DNA of 64,000 nucleotides from Sodiomyces alkalinus F11 (Eukaryota > Ascomycota > Sordariomycetes > Glomerellales > Plectosphaerellaceae), in contig NW_021167083.1 of NCBI RefSeq assembly GCF_003711515.1, positions 1,810,481-1,874,480 of the forward strand, read 5' to 3'. The notes under the pieces are model-generated. The model saw only the letters and a program-made list of their open reading frames with translations. It did not search any database and was not told where the DNA came from. Each line of letters opens with the position of its first letter. Within the stretch, counting starts at the first letter, position 1. Shown piece by piece: positions 45,800 through 58,200 of the stretch. The position numbers and the translations under genes are program-made.

Positions 45800-47040
45800 C
45801 GGAACCGATATAAGCCCGAAAAAGGATTACCACGCCCCCCGGAACTAAGAGTAGCTAAGAGTAAGGTAGAAATATAGGCCTTACTAGCTAACAGGAACAC
45901 GATTTAATAGGTTGTGGAGCTAGTCAAGGAATTAATTATAATACATGATACCCGTAAGGACGCCGGCGCGATACCGTTAGTATACCTATACACTACTATC
46001 CGCTATATTATCCGAGAGAAACTCCAAAAAGGAATAAATGGCATAAAAAAGACCTAGGCTAATATCGTAGCCCGGGCCCCCGCGGTAATACCGCCGCGGG
46101 ACCCTACCCCCCTTAAAATAATCCCCGCTAGGTATTACCGGGAACTAATTATCCGCTAAGGAACCCTCCCCGAAAACTAGCCCCTTAGAGCTAGGACCCT
46201 AAAGAAAATTATCTAAGCTATAAACGCTATAATTACCCGATATAATACTATAGCGGTATAGAAGCTACTAAGTGGAGATATCTACCTTACCTTTACCGAA
46301 GGGGTATAATAATAGGCTACCTATAAGAAATAATAGATTAAGAAGGCTTTTAGTAAAGGAGCCGCCCTAGCCGTATACACTTACCACGCTAGCTAAGGCT
46401 ATCCCTTAAGAGGTCCTTAACACCCTATCCGAAGAAGACCTACTAGTATTCCTATAAAATATAAACCCCGAGGCTAAAATTATCCGAGTATAATAGCGGG
46501 TACCCCGCCACGGTATTAGTAGGGTAGCGCTTCTCCTTATCGAATCGGCTTCGCTAAAAGGGGTAATAAGCCTTATCCGGAATACCCTCCTCTTTAAGGG
46601 GGGTAGCTATATCTACGAGCTATATAATCCTAACCTTAGCCCCCTAAAGTGCTATAAATACCTATACTTTAGCTATAAGGCGAATAGCTACCTTATAGCG
46701 GAGAGGGTATATTATTACTACGCTAAGCCCGAATCGGTCTACCTATAAAGCCTAGGATACTACGAAGCTATAGCGCCTAGGCGCCCCCGCTATTACGCCG
46801 CCTATACCGGAGATTATAATATTTTAACGATTTATACTGGCTACTAAAGAAAAAGGCTAAGAAGACCCGCGAAGCGTATAAGTACTAAGCTAAGGACTTT
46901 AATATTACCTGCTAGACCGAAGCGGTATATCTATAGTAGCCGTAGATCTTCCCCCCGATTATTATCGCTTAGGACTAGGACTAACCCCTCTATAGGGGTA
47001 AAAGGTTACCTCCCGAAAAGGATTAAAGGATAGGAGGGTT
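45800..47040 (+). pseudogene. LINE-1 ORF1 (Gag-like, CCHC zinc knuckles), decayed
   Basis: The frame contains GDIYLTFTEG near 46272, a segment common in Tad-type ORF1. From 46649 the zinc knuckle region reads LKCYKYLYFSYKANSYLIAE, where TGY codons have become TAY. This Cys to Tyr pattern is what RIP of CpA on the opposite strand produces. Confidence 0.75.
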
Positions 47041-47099
47041 CCCTAATACTAGGCCCGATAAGCGCCTATATAGTCCCCCGCGGGGCTAATAAGGCACCG

Positions 47100-50000
47100 T
47101 AGTAGGAACCCTAGAGCTAGACCCCGGTTATACCGAGTACGCTATCTTAACTCCCCCCCTTCTAATTAATAGAAATCTACGTCCTTTCGTGGAATATAAG
47201 GAGGAGTTAGGCGTGGCGGGAGCTACCGCTCTGGTACTGCGCTAAGTATAATATAATAGTAATCCAGGAACCCGGCCTTAACCCTTTTACGAAAAGCCCT
47301 GCCTACCCCTCCTAAGGGGTATACCAGCTAATCTAGGGAGGAGGCCGCGCCCTCTTATATATCTATAAAAGATACCCGCTATATACGTAGATATAGCGGG
47401 CCTACCGCGATACCTATATGGTTATATTCGGGACTAAAGACGATACCCTTATAATCTAGTCGATCTACTTAGAGAACTGCTAGTTAGCTAGGATCCCCTA
47501 GAATATACCCCTATAGAGTATACTTGACACGGCACTATTATAAGGCCGATATATCCTTATAGGGGACTTTAACCTATACTACCCTTATAGCTATAGCCAC
47601 CGCGGTACTACCCCTAGGCCGATACCCTATTTACCCTTATAAACCGGTAGAACCTAGACCTAGTAATACCCCCTAGAATAACTATATAGTATTACCCGGG
47701 CCGGCGTGCTAGCACTATTAACCTTATATAGGCGATATAAAGGCTCCGCTACGACTTTAGCGGCCCCGATAAGACCGTTATCGGGTTAGACTATTACTTA
47801 TAGATAGCCCGAATCCTTATATAGATAGGCATTACGCTAAATACCGCGGCGATACTACCGCGGGACTTAGCCGGGCCTTACTAAGTCTAGAAAGACTTTA
47901 ACCCCTTATAGGTCACCTAGCTCGCCGCTATATAACTATAATAGACTAGCCCCTTTATAATACTAGGAGATATCGACTTAGTATTAGATAACCTAATAAG
48001 AGACCTTATAACCCTAGCCGATAAGGCTATACCGCGCCGCTACGGGGGCACCCCCGGACTCTTACCTACCGCTTAATAGAATATAAAGCTAACCGCCCTT
48101 ACCTAGGAAACGAGGCGCCTTTACCGTAAATATATATCCAGGAAGTCCTGGAACCGATAAGACGAGTTCTAAGAAGCGGAGAGGTACTAAGATAAGGCCG
48201 TAACGATAGCTAAACGGCTATACTAATAGTATTTACTCTACTCGACCGGGAAAAACGATAACCTCCTTTAGCGGCTAAAAGAATAAGTATAAACTAAAGG
48301 GGGAGTATTACTAGACCCCCTATCGGTACTACCACTATACTAAGACGATAGTGACGGCTAGGCCACTATAGATATAGAGGAAGCCGAAGTCCTTAACTGA
48401 AAGTTCTTCTCCCCCCTCCATACCGCCCCTAAGGCCCTAGGCGTGGAATTTCCCCCTAAATAGGATATCCGCCGGGATATCACCGTAGCGGATATATAGG
48501 GGCGCCTTAAGAAGACTAAACCCTAAGCGGTACTAAGGCCTAACAGGCTCTTAGTAAGGCTCCTAAAAGCGTATAGACCCCCTATATACTAAAGCTTAGT
48601 ACTATCTTTATAGCGTGCCTCGAAGTGGGTTGTTACCCGAAAAGATACCGCTATATTACCGTGGTAGTCCTTAAAAAATAAAAGGCCGGCCGCCGGCTAA
48701 TTATAAGATAGTCAAGGGCTAGCGACCGATTTTACTCCTTAGTATAATAGGTAAAGTCCTTAAGGGGATACTAGCCGACCGGATCGCTATTATAGCGGAG
48801 GAGTATCGACTCCTCCCGGAGGGATAAATATATAACCGGATAAGGCGAAGTATTAAGATAATAGTATAAAGAGTTACGGAGGCTATAAGGGTAAGTTAGG
48901 CCTATAGCGGCACCGCTTTAATACTTTAAGTAGATATTAAAAGCGCCTTTAATACTATCCCCTATTCTCGCCTCGTTAAGGTACTTAAACGGAAAGGCTT
49001 CCTCTAATAGCTTATTACCCTAATTAGTAGCTTCCTTTAAGACTATATAGCCTAGTTACTACTTAATAGCGAAACGGCCCCCCCGCGGTACCTCCGCGGG
49101 GGTATACCGTAAGGCTCCCCGATCTCCCCTATCCTTTTTATCCTCTATATCTCTACCCTATACGAGGAATTAGAAAGGGTCCCTAAAATAATAGTAGTAG
49201 GTTTTACCGATAACACGAATATTATCGCCTTTAGTAGGATAAAGGTATAAACGCGGTATCGCCTCGCCGCCGCGTAGCGGATATACCTAGACTAAGAGAT
49301 AATAAGCGGGCTATAGTTTAAACTAGCTAAGTATATCTATACCCCCTTCATAAAATCACGCTAACCCTTACTTACCCCGCTCCCCTTAGCGCTATTTCGG
49401 TACCGGTAATAGAGGCGATAAGGCTCCTGGGTGTCTAGCTTAATAGGAAGCTCGATTTTCGATAATATACTAAGATAAATATACGCCCTCTTAAGGCTTA
49501 GCGCGATAGTATAAGGGTATAGCTTCGTAGACGTAAAAAGACTATACCTTGTAGTAATATAACTAGTAATCGCCTGTTACGCCTTAACCGTCTATAAAAT
49601 AGGGGCCGGCCCCTAATATAGCCCCGTAGCGGTATTTATACCGGTATAGAACCGGTACCTCTGATTAGTAGCCGGAGCCTATAAAGCTATACCGGTTAGG
49701 GTCCTCGAAATAAAGACCTTTATTCCCCCCCTTAACCTATACCTCGGGGGGGATAGCGTAGGTGGTAGACACGCCTAGTGGCCGCGTAAGGCCGTGGGTT
49801 CGAATCCCACTCCCCTTAATCGTACGCGATTTGTTTTAAAAATTCGCGCGCGACCTACCCGGAGCTCCTACACGTTATGTTGGCCCCCGTATATCGGGGA
49901 GATATTTATTAGCTTACGCGCTGATAAGTGGAACTATACTACCTCCGGTATATACCCTCCTTGAGGGGCGAGGGTACGTACCTACTACACGTAATTAAGC

Positions 50001-50970
50001 GCACCCATACACACTACTACGATCGGGCCACCTAAGCTAGGGCACTTAGTGGAGCGCGTAACCTAATAATACAATTCCCGGACTAATTAACTGGACCGCT
50101 AAAGCCTAAAGAAGCTATTTATAAGGATTTCACTTCACTACTAATAGGTTTATGTAAATAGACTAGTTAACTCGTTATAGGATTAGTCTCCTTAATAGAC
50201 TCGCGCTATAGCTTTAGGGCTATATACGCGTATTGAAAAAAAAAAGAAAAAAGAAACCTATATCTCTTAAGTCTAAGTGCCCGGAAGGTCCGCTAGATAT
50301 AAAAGGAGGGGACCGAAGATAAGATATTAGCCGGAGTATATACCGTAACGAGAGCCTTAGCGGCACCGAATTAGTATTATAAGACCTATACTACCCTTAT
50401 ATAGATAGCCTAAAATAATACCCTAATAACCTAGACTAAAACCACGGCCCTAAGGAAAGCCCTTATAAGGGAATAGGGTTAAACCTAGGTAAAGGCACGG
50501 AGGTCCTATACCTACGCCGTAGTGGTACTAAGTCGCCCCCTAACATAATACTCCCTCCGGAAATATAAAGGACTCCTAAAGCTATAGAGTGCCGTACTTA
50601 CCTAAATTAAATTAGAAAAGCTAGGCCTATAAGCCTTCTTAGCTAAAATAAGGGTACCGGGATTCCTAATAACACGGTACCTCTATAGTAGTAGGAGGGT
50701 AAAAATAGCGGAGTATATAATACTCTAGTACTAGGATATAACCGAGGAAAAGCGTAAAGAGCTCTTTGGTGCCGTGGAGAGACAATTTATAACTAAAAGA
50801 GATCTATATAACGCACTAGACTATAATATAAAATCCGGGGCGATAGCTAAGTCGTTCCTATAACGGAAAAGGCTTAAAGATTTTCCCCTCGCCTTTAAAG
50901 TTATAAAGGCCTATAAGAATATAGCGGTACTATAGCATAAAAGAGGTAATATATTAGTCCGGTTCGGTAT
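47100..50970 (+). pseudogene. LINE-1 ORF2 (endonuclease, reverse transcriptase), decayed and interrupted
   Basis: The endonuclease part holds SIYLEN and ILIGDFNLYYP (47.47-47.58 kb). Reverse transcriptase has VDIKSAFNTIPYSRL (about 48.92 kb), GGIPQGSPISPILF (about 49.1 kb) and VGFTDNTNI (about 49.2 kb), where the catalytic FADD-type pair is now DN. The end (AFLAKIRVPGF, then EYIILQYQD, GAVERQFITKRDLYNAL) matches Tad-like C-termini. The interruption is the SINE. Confidence 0.8.
49746..50252 (+). mobile_element. tRNA-derived SINE inserted in LINE-1 ORF2
   Basis: A 507-bp insertion is flanked by the 12-bp duplication AACCTATACCTC (49734-49745) and AACCTATATCTC (50253-50264; one C to T change). 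The 5' end is a tRNA-like head: acceptor strand GGGGGGA, D-arm GCGT..ACGC, T-arm GTGGGTTCGAATCCCAC. The A box TAGCGTAGGTGG (49754-49765) and B box GGTTCGAATCC (49797-49807) fit the RNA polymerase III consensus exactly. A body of about 410 bp follows, then a poly(A) tail with G interruptions (50234-50252). Removing the insertion restores the LINE reading frame. The D-arm resembles leucine tRNA. Size and plan are like Mg-SINE or Foxy of other fungi; identity with a named family was not tested. Confidence 0.9.
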
Positions 50971-50999
50971 TAAATAGGGCCTTACTAGCTAGGACCCCG

Positions 51000-52617
51000 G
51001 CGGTATTAAAGCGTTATTAGGCTAAAACCCCCCCCTCCGTACTCCTAGCTAGTTTTATCTTTACCCCCCTGGAGGCGCTAACACTACTCTTAACGTACTC
51101 GAGGTCCTAGGATAAGTTAGCTATACTATTACTATAAAGGCGCTATTGCGAAACCGAAAAGGTATTACGTACGTAATTATCTAGCAGGACGGTTATTATA
51201 CCCTTTAGGCGACGGGTCCGATAAAGGATATCCTATAAAACTGCCTCCACTAATAACGTACCGCCACGACTATAACCGGAAGGCAGCGCCCGAGAGACAG
51301 CCTATCTAAAAGATAAAGCCGCCGTCTTTAGGCGCTCCTTAGCCTAATAGGTTATTAGTATAGCGCTACTATAATATCGAAAGGGGACTATTTACCGTAG
51401 CGATACTATCACTACTAATAGCCTTTACTAATAGGTAAAGACTATAAAAATCTATAAGACGTTACTACTACTTTTTTATAGCGGGGGGGACCTATTAACT
51501 AATTAGATTACCTTAGTACGCCGGTAGCACTACTACGGTATAGGGACAGCTTATATCCTTATAGGGATATCGGCCATTAGTATACTAGAAGCACGCGGGG
51601 TTAGTACTAGTAATATTAGTATAAGGGGAGATAGTATCGGGGTAATTACCTAGATGCTTACTATAACAGAGATAACTACTATAGGTTAGCCGCTATAACA
51701 CCACTTCGGCACTACTAGGGTATATATACGGTATAATACGGATAGTGCCCTATTTATAACGATTATTATTACTAGAAGGAGGTATCTATAGCTATTAGTA
51801 CACTACTACTATAGCGTTACTATAATATAAAGATACTTATACTACGATGCTATTTACGGTTATCATTACGACTATTATTACTACTATTATTATACTACTT
51901 AGTTAACTCTATACTACCGTAATACTACGTATAAACCACTATATACTAGAATTAAATAGGAAAAGTATAAATTAAGAGCGGAGAACTAGAAAAGGCTATT
52001 AATTAGTACGATACCGCGGTAGTAGGCCTTTAAGGCCGTAAACAGGAATATAATAAGGGATACCTATAATATACTCTATAATATTATAGGAAGGAAAAGG
52101 GGAAAAGAAAAAGGACCTTATTTTCTATTATCTATTTACTATTTTTCGGGTATAGGCGGAGCCTTACCTTTCCTGTCTACCGCCGGATATAGAAGGCACC
52201 CCCCCCCTAAAGGAGGCAGGAACGCCTGCCTCGCCTTTTTCTATATTACTTAAATAGAAGGAATAATAGGCACGGGCCCCCGGGGATATAAGGAGGCCGG
52301 AGTTAGTATACAGCGGTCGCTATATAGCGGAGACACCGCGGCACCCTTTCGGCCCCCGCCCCCTTACTAATAACCGGCGTAGGCTAACCCGAACTATAGC
52401 CTACTACCCTTCCTATTAGCCACTAGCCTAAAGGTATAATCCAGATATATAGACGGGGCGAACCGGGGCTATATCGGCCCCGTAGCGGCACTACTCTAAC
52501 TAAGGACGAGTATAAAGGTTTTCCCTGGGATCCCGGGTTTTCCCCTTTATAGCCACCCGAGAAGGACCGCATAGTCTAAACTAGGATCTTATAGATTAAA
52601 TAGGATAGTGGAGTAAG
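51000..52617. other. RIP-decayed non-coding sequence after LINE-1
   Basis: This may include the 3' untranslated part of LINE-1. Short runs of trinucleotide-like repeats (ACTACTATT) appear near 51880. I see no domain, LTR or RNA gene. Confidence 0.5.
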
Positions 52618-52627
52618 AATAATAATG

Positions 52628-52684
<57 letters not shown>
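52618..52684. repeat. (AAT)n microsatellite
   Basis: About 22 trinucleotide units run nearly without interruption (one GAT variant near the start). It could mark the 3' tail of a non-LTR element, but no duplication was found to support this. Confidence 0.9.
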
Positions 52685-52686
<2 letters not shown>

Positions 52687-52779
52687 ATAAGATTATTATA
52701 AGGAAGCCGCTACGCTAATAACCTAGTAGCGATATACCCCCCCTTATAACTAAAAGGCTTACTAACACGATTTAATAAG

Positions 52780-54020
52780 CGATTAAGGGTATACTAAAAG
52801 AATTACTCGGGGTAATAGGACCTAAGACTTAGACTTAGGTAATAAGGAGTATACCCGCGTAGCGTTCACGTATTAAGATAGTACGGGCGAAGGTTATACC
52901 TATCCGATATACCCGAGAACTAATAGTCTAATACGGAGATACTAAGACTAACCTTAAAAGCTAAACCCTATAAGAGATTACTAAAGTGGTTAACTAAGTT
53001 ACTCGCCGTGTAGATATAATAGCCGCGTAATAACTTCTAAGCGGTAATATAATTATTATATTTAAGTATAGGAATAAGTAATAGATAGCGAACACCAATA
53101 ACTAGGTTAAATGCGTATTCGGTATAGAAGCTACGATATAAGAGAAAATATACTAAGTTATAATACAAGGAGTACCGATAGCATAACTATTAGCTAGTAA
53201 CTCTAAAACGGCGTAATACGAAATTCGACTATAGAATAATATAGCGATTACCCGGATTAAGGCTAGGAAATCTAGGAATAACGTAGCGCGCATAGCGTTA
53301 TTACTTATTAAGGTCGCCTACCCTAAGGACACGGAGCGATAAATAAAGGAGTGAGTCTTCTTTAACTATAAATATTATAATAAGAAACCCTATAACCCCC
53401 AGATCTCCTTATAATAATACTTTAAATACCTTAATTTCGGATATAAAGCAGGCTAGTACTAGGCGAATAAAACTCTATACGGGTATTATAGCGGCGCGGA
53501 GTTAGCGTACTAAGGGGGCTTTACGGTATACAAAGCTAAGATAAACCCGAAGAAATAACGATACGTCTCGTATATGGGACCGTATACGGCGTTCGATAAT
53601 AAGTGCCCGAATAAAGCGAAGGAAAGGGCGCGGACGAAGGAGGTATATACTAATAGGGTAAGGGGATTCGATCTTAGCTAACTCGAGAAATATAGGGCGG
53701 AGCGGGAGTATAGCGTTTTCGCGGTATAATAGGAAACGATAATCTCCGAGCCGTCTAAGAAAATAAGGAAATAGAAAGGATACCCCTTAAAGTTACGGAA
53801 TATCCTCCCTAAATTATATACCGCCCTCCCTATGCCTATTTAAGATAATAGCCTAATTATAAGGTTCCTCGCCTTTAATACTACCTCCTTTTAGCCCCTA
53901 TAAAGCCTTACCCCTTACCCCGGTGGTTTTACCTAAAATATAGCTATAAAATAAAGCGAGCACGGCGTAGCCGCCTATAAAGGTAAATAATTAGAATCGT
54001 TTAGTAGAATATAGGGGGAT
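52780..54020 (+). pseudogene. LINE-2 ORF1 (Tad-like Gag), decayed
   Basis: The plus-strand frame begins with a coiled, charged part. At 53420-53510 it carries YFKYLNFGYKAGQYQANK, in which YxxY stands for former CxxC of a zinc knuckle. SYMGPYTAFDNKCPNKAK and TNRVRGFDL follow, as in Tad-type ORF1. No ORF2 follows; tandem repeats and then Gypsy-2 occupy the next stretch, so LINE-2 is truncated or interrupted. Confidence 0.72.
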
Positions 54021-54394
54021 AGCGAGATAGAGTATAGTAAATACTCTATAACTATAACGGGTATAATATAATAGCGGTAATAAAGCCCGGGTTAAATAAA
54101 AGGAAAAACCCGATTTATATAAGGGGATATAGTTATAGAATAGTATAGGGGAGTAGGCATACCCTGCTCTATATATATAAGCGGTATAAGGCCGCTACGT
54201 TTACGTAGTCCACGGGCGAGGACTAAAAACTCGAAGGCGTGAAGAAAAAGGAAAACGGAAGAGAATAGAGTTACAAAGGCGTTAAGGAAGATATCCTCCT
54301 TAAAAGGCATATAGTCACCGTTCCTACCTATAAAGAAGGTATAAAGGTAAAAGGGGTATAAGAAGGAAGGAGATAAATTTCTAATTTTAGATAT

Positions 54395-54540
54395 ATTATA
54401 TAATCGGCGCCGGTTCTTTATATAGATTAGAGGGATATTAGCGCCGGCTCTTTATTTAGATTAAAGGGATATCGGCACCGGTTCTTTATTTAGATTAAAG
54501 GGATACTAGCGCCGGTTCTTTATACAGAGTAAAGGGAGGC
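54395..54540. repeat. Tandem repeat, about 40 bp unit
   Basis: Roughly four imperfect copies of a unit containing GCGCCGGTTCTTTAT and AGATTAAAGGGATA follow one another. They may be enhancer-like repeats in the LTR or leader of Gypsy-2. Confidence 0.7.
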
Positions 54541-55200
54541 CGACGCTAGCTATAGTATAGGAGTAAGGTATTAGGGATAAAACCATAACGGGACTATAAC
54601 GGGATCGTAAGCGGGATTCAGGATAGAAGGATTATAGAATTAGAGTAAGGGACTAAGGATAGGACCACGATAAGACTATAACAGGGTCGTATACGGGATT
54701 AATAATAGAAGGATAGTAGGAATATAGGCTAATACCGGGTATAGTCGGGAAAAGTGGCCCTATCCGGCACCGGCCGCTCTTAAGGATAGGAGTACTCCGG
54801 GGGAGGTCGCCCTATTAGGTACCCCAGCCTAGGAGATAAAGGCCGCGTACACGACAGGTTCCTATATAGACAAGACCGGGCTCCCGTCTTAATGTGGCCA
54901 CGGCTACCCTAGGCCGATACTACTATATAAGGCCGTGGCCTAGGCTTAGACGTAGATATCCATTTACGATATCCGTTTAACTATACTAGCGTTAGCCTAA
55001 GAGTATATAGTGCTTATATAGTACCCCCTCCTTAGTATAGAGAGGGTAGCGATTATTCTAATTCCTTAGGACCACCTACGTTCGGACTAGCCGTAACCAC
55101 CACTTAATCCACGTCTATTGCCTTTCGGACCCTCTCGCTACTACCTTCTCACTCCTTAAAACTACCTATCTAATACTAACTAACGGTTCGACCTAGATTC
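54541..55200 (+). other. Probable 5' LTR and leader of Gypsy-2
   Basis: This contains GATAGGAGTACTCCGGGGGAG (near 54790) and, at about 55050, ATTCTAATTCCTTAGGACCACC, both with counterparts at 62.62-62.92 kb. The second could hold a TGG-type primer-binding site (G to A altered) directly before Gag. I could not find a matching 3' LTR, so LTR limits are not given. Confidence 0.45.
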
Positions 55201-58200
55201 TTAATCCTTTCCCACAGACGCTACGAAGAACTACTTCGTTATATTATACCTCCCCTATTACCTTAAGGAGCGCTAGTAGGCTAAACTACGATATACATAC
55301 GATAACGACTCTAATACGGTTAGCTAGGCTACCCTATAAGCCTAGCTATCCCGATAGGTCGATAATAATAATACCCGCCTTAGAGAGGTAGCGGTATAGA
55401 TCTAGAGCGAATCTATCTCGTCCTAGAGAAAAGGAGAGTCCTACACTAAGTTTATATAACGGTGGAAAGCCCTGGAGTCGGAACTACTAGGCGAGCTCCT
55501 AGAGTAGTAAAGGATTTAGATAGTGCTAATAAGGGTGTTCCTACCTATACAGGACTATATAGTGTCTAGAGGGGTTTCTAAGGACCACTAGGATCTAGCC
55601 CCGGCCTATCGTAGGGCTAAGGCCTTAACTATTACTAACGGACTAGCTGTCGCTCGGATAGACTTTTAGTCTACTACCTAACGATATTATTTCCGCTCGC
55701 GTGCCCCTAGCCCTCCTTATACCCCTATTTCTGCCCCTATTTCTGCGCCTGCTTCCACGCCCGCTCTCGCTCCTAGCTATCCTATATGCACTAGACCGTT
55801 ATCTCCGTCCCGTTACCTCGACTCTATTACTTACTTTAACTATAATAAAAAGGGGTATTACGCTACTATATACCCTAGCCGTGTATAGCGCTTAAGTAAT
55901 AGTAACTCGAATACCTAACCGGTGTCTACGCCTTATATCGGTTATATTATAGGCGAGGTGCCCTAAGAATAATACCTACCTCGAGTAACCCCCTTTACTA
56001 CTACTATACCGGTAAAGGCACGAGTTTCCCTTCGCCGAGGTAAGGAATAGGTGTAGACGTCAGCTCTCCTTAACGGAGGCACCGATATTAACGTTTTAGA
56101 TCGGTCCCTCTTAGGACCTAATTAGGTTCCTAACGGGTCTCCGGTTCCGGTATCTGGGTCACGGAAGGATACACGAAAGTCACCACTCTTAGGTCCCTCT
56201 ATAGGATTATTACTACCACCGACTACTAGGATCGGAAGAAAATATAGCACGTTAAGTTTCATATTATAGACCTCGATCCCCAGGGCGTAAAGATTATCTT
56301 AGGGAGGCCGTGGCTTATAGCTATTAACCCTAACGTTGATTAGTAGTGCAGCACGTAGACCTACCCTTTAACCTACGTAGAGCTTAGTATAGTTATATTA
56401 CCCAGAGAGCTACGTAGGGTAGTTAGATAAGCTAAGTCTATCCTTACTCTAACCTATATAGGTTCTATGTAGGCCCTATATATCGGCTATATCGGCCTTA
56501 ACGGCCTAGAAAACCCTTTAGTGAAATATAGAGATAGATTCTCGGAGAATAAGGCTCCCCATAGCCTAGACGTGGACCTTGTTACCTCTATACTACCGGA
56601 ATAGTACTAAGACTTCGCTAACGTTTTTAACGTTAAAAACGCCGGACGTCTACTAATGCACTAGAAGTAGGACTATACTATTAAGATCGAGGAGGGGAAG
56701 AAGCCTCCCTACGGCCCTATTTACCCTCTCGCTATATAGGCATTAGAGGTACTACGCTAGTATCTATAGGATACCGTTACGAAAGGATGGATTAGACTAT
56801 CCACTAGTCCGGCCGGCACCCCTATTCTATTTATTCCTAAGAAGGGTAATAAGCTACGTCTTTATATTAACTATAGGGGATTAAATAAGGTAATAGTTAA
56901 GGACCGTACTTCTCTACCCCTGATCTACGAAATCCTAGATCGGTTATCGTTAGTGCAGTACTATACTAAGCTGGACCTTAAGGATACGTACTATTGGTTA
57001 CGGATTCGGGGGGGCGATAAGTAGAAAACGGCGTTCCGGACGAAATACGGACACTACGAGTACATGGTTATGCTATTCGGTCTTACTAACGCCCTAGCGA
57101 GCTTTTAGTGCTATATTAATCAGGCGCTAACGGGTCTTATCGATACTATCTATATAGTCTATCTAGATAATATTCTTATCTATAGTAAAGACCTAGCTAC
57201 CCACCGCGTATACGTCTACGAGGTCCTTACTAGGCTTAGATAGTGGTCCCTGTATACTAACCCTGATAAGTACGAGTTTAAGACTAAAGACGTGGAATTC
57301 CTCGGCTTTATCTATAGTCTAGATAGGGTATAGATAGATCTATCCCGCGTTAAGGCTATCTGTAACTAGGAGCTTCCTAATAGTGTTAAGAAGATATAGG
57401 TCTTCCTGGGCTTTACGGGTTTTTATAGGCGTTTTATTAAGAATTACTCTAAGGCGGCCGCCCCCCTTATAGACTATCTTAAAGGGGGCTATACAGGGGG
57501 CCCTACTAAGGGGCACGCCGGGGTCCTTATACTTTCCTAGTAGGCCTAGGTCGTGTTCGAGGAAATAAAGCTACTATTGTAGAAAGCGCTAGTTTTAAGA
57601 TATTTTAATCCTGCTCTGCCGATACGTATCGAGCTTGACGCTTCTGCTTTTACTATTAGTGCTAATATTAGTTAGCTCGAGGATAGGCTATAGAGACCTA
57701 TCGCGTTTATATCCCGTAAGCTTTGTGGCGCTAAGCTTAATTATAGTATACCCGATTCAAAGCTTATAGCTATTATCGAGTCTTTTCGGATATAGCGTTA
57801 CTATATAGCTTATAGTCAGAGCCCTATTATTATTCTAACAGACCACCTAAACTATCGCTATCTATTAGATAAGCCGAAGCTTAAGGGGCAGCACGCACGG
57901 TGGCTTAAGGAGCTCGCCCTATTTAATTTTAAGATTCGGTACCGCCCGGGAACGTTAAATCCCGCGGATAGGTTATTAAGAAAACTCTAACACGCGCCCT
58001 ATAAGCGCGCCCTAGTTAACAACCGGGCTAAGGCGTAGAGTCGTTTTTAAAGCGTTTTGTTATAGGCTATATCGGGAATCAGGGTAGTTCCCGTAATAGC
58101 CCCGGTTCTAATATTCCCGCTCCTCCTACCTTACCGGAGGTAGTAGAGATATAAGCGGATAACCTTTCTTCCTCTATAGAGTCTATTTCGAAGCCTTTTG

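Larger units (their letters stand above)
45550..51000 (+). mobile_element. LINE-1: Tad-like non-LTR retrotransposon, split by a SINE
   Basis: Plus-strand ORF1 (about 45.8-47.0 kb) and ORF2 (about 47.1-50.96 kb) appear once TAG/TAA are read through. ORF1 has an RNA-binding-like block near 46.27 kb and CCHC knuckles (46649-46745) whose Cys are mostly Tyr now. ORF2 has an AP-endonuclease-like part (GDFNL-type block near 47.56 kb), reverse transcriptase at about 48.5-49.3 kb with GGIPQGSPISPILFILYIS, and a C-terminal Cys-His region near 50.7 kb. The frame PPLNLYL is interrupted at 49.745 kb by the SINE and resumes at 50.253 kb. Both element ends are ill-defined; I found no target duplication. Confidence 0.8.

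Noticed and set aside
49747..49818. Functional tRNA gene
   Set aside because: T-arm and A/B boxes are good, but the anticodon domain is too short for a tRNA, and the segment is the head of a longer insertion with a target duplication and poly(A) tail.
54092..54310. Minus-strand frame of 72 codons
   Set aside because: It is antisense to decayed LINE-2/Gypsy-2 border sequence and hydrophobic from composition only.
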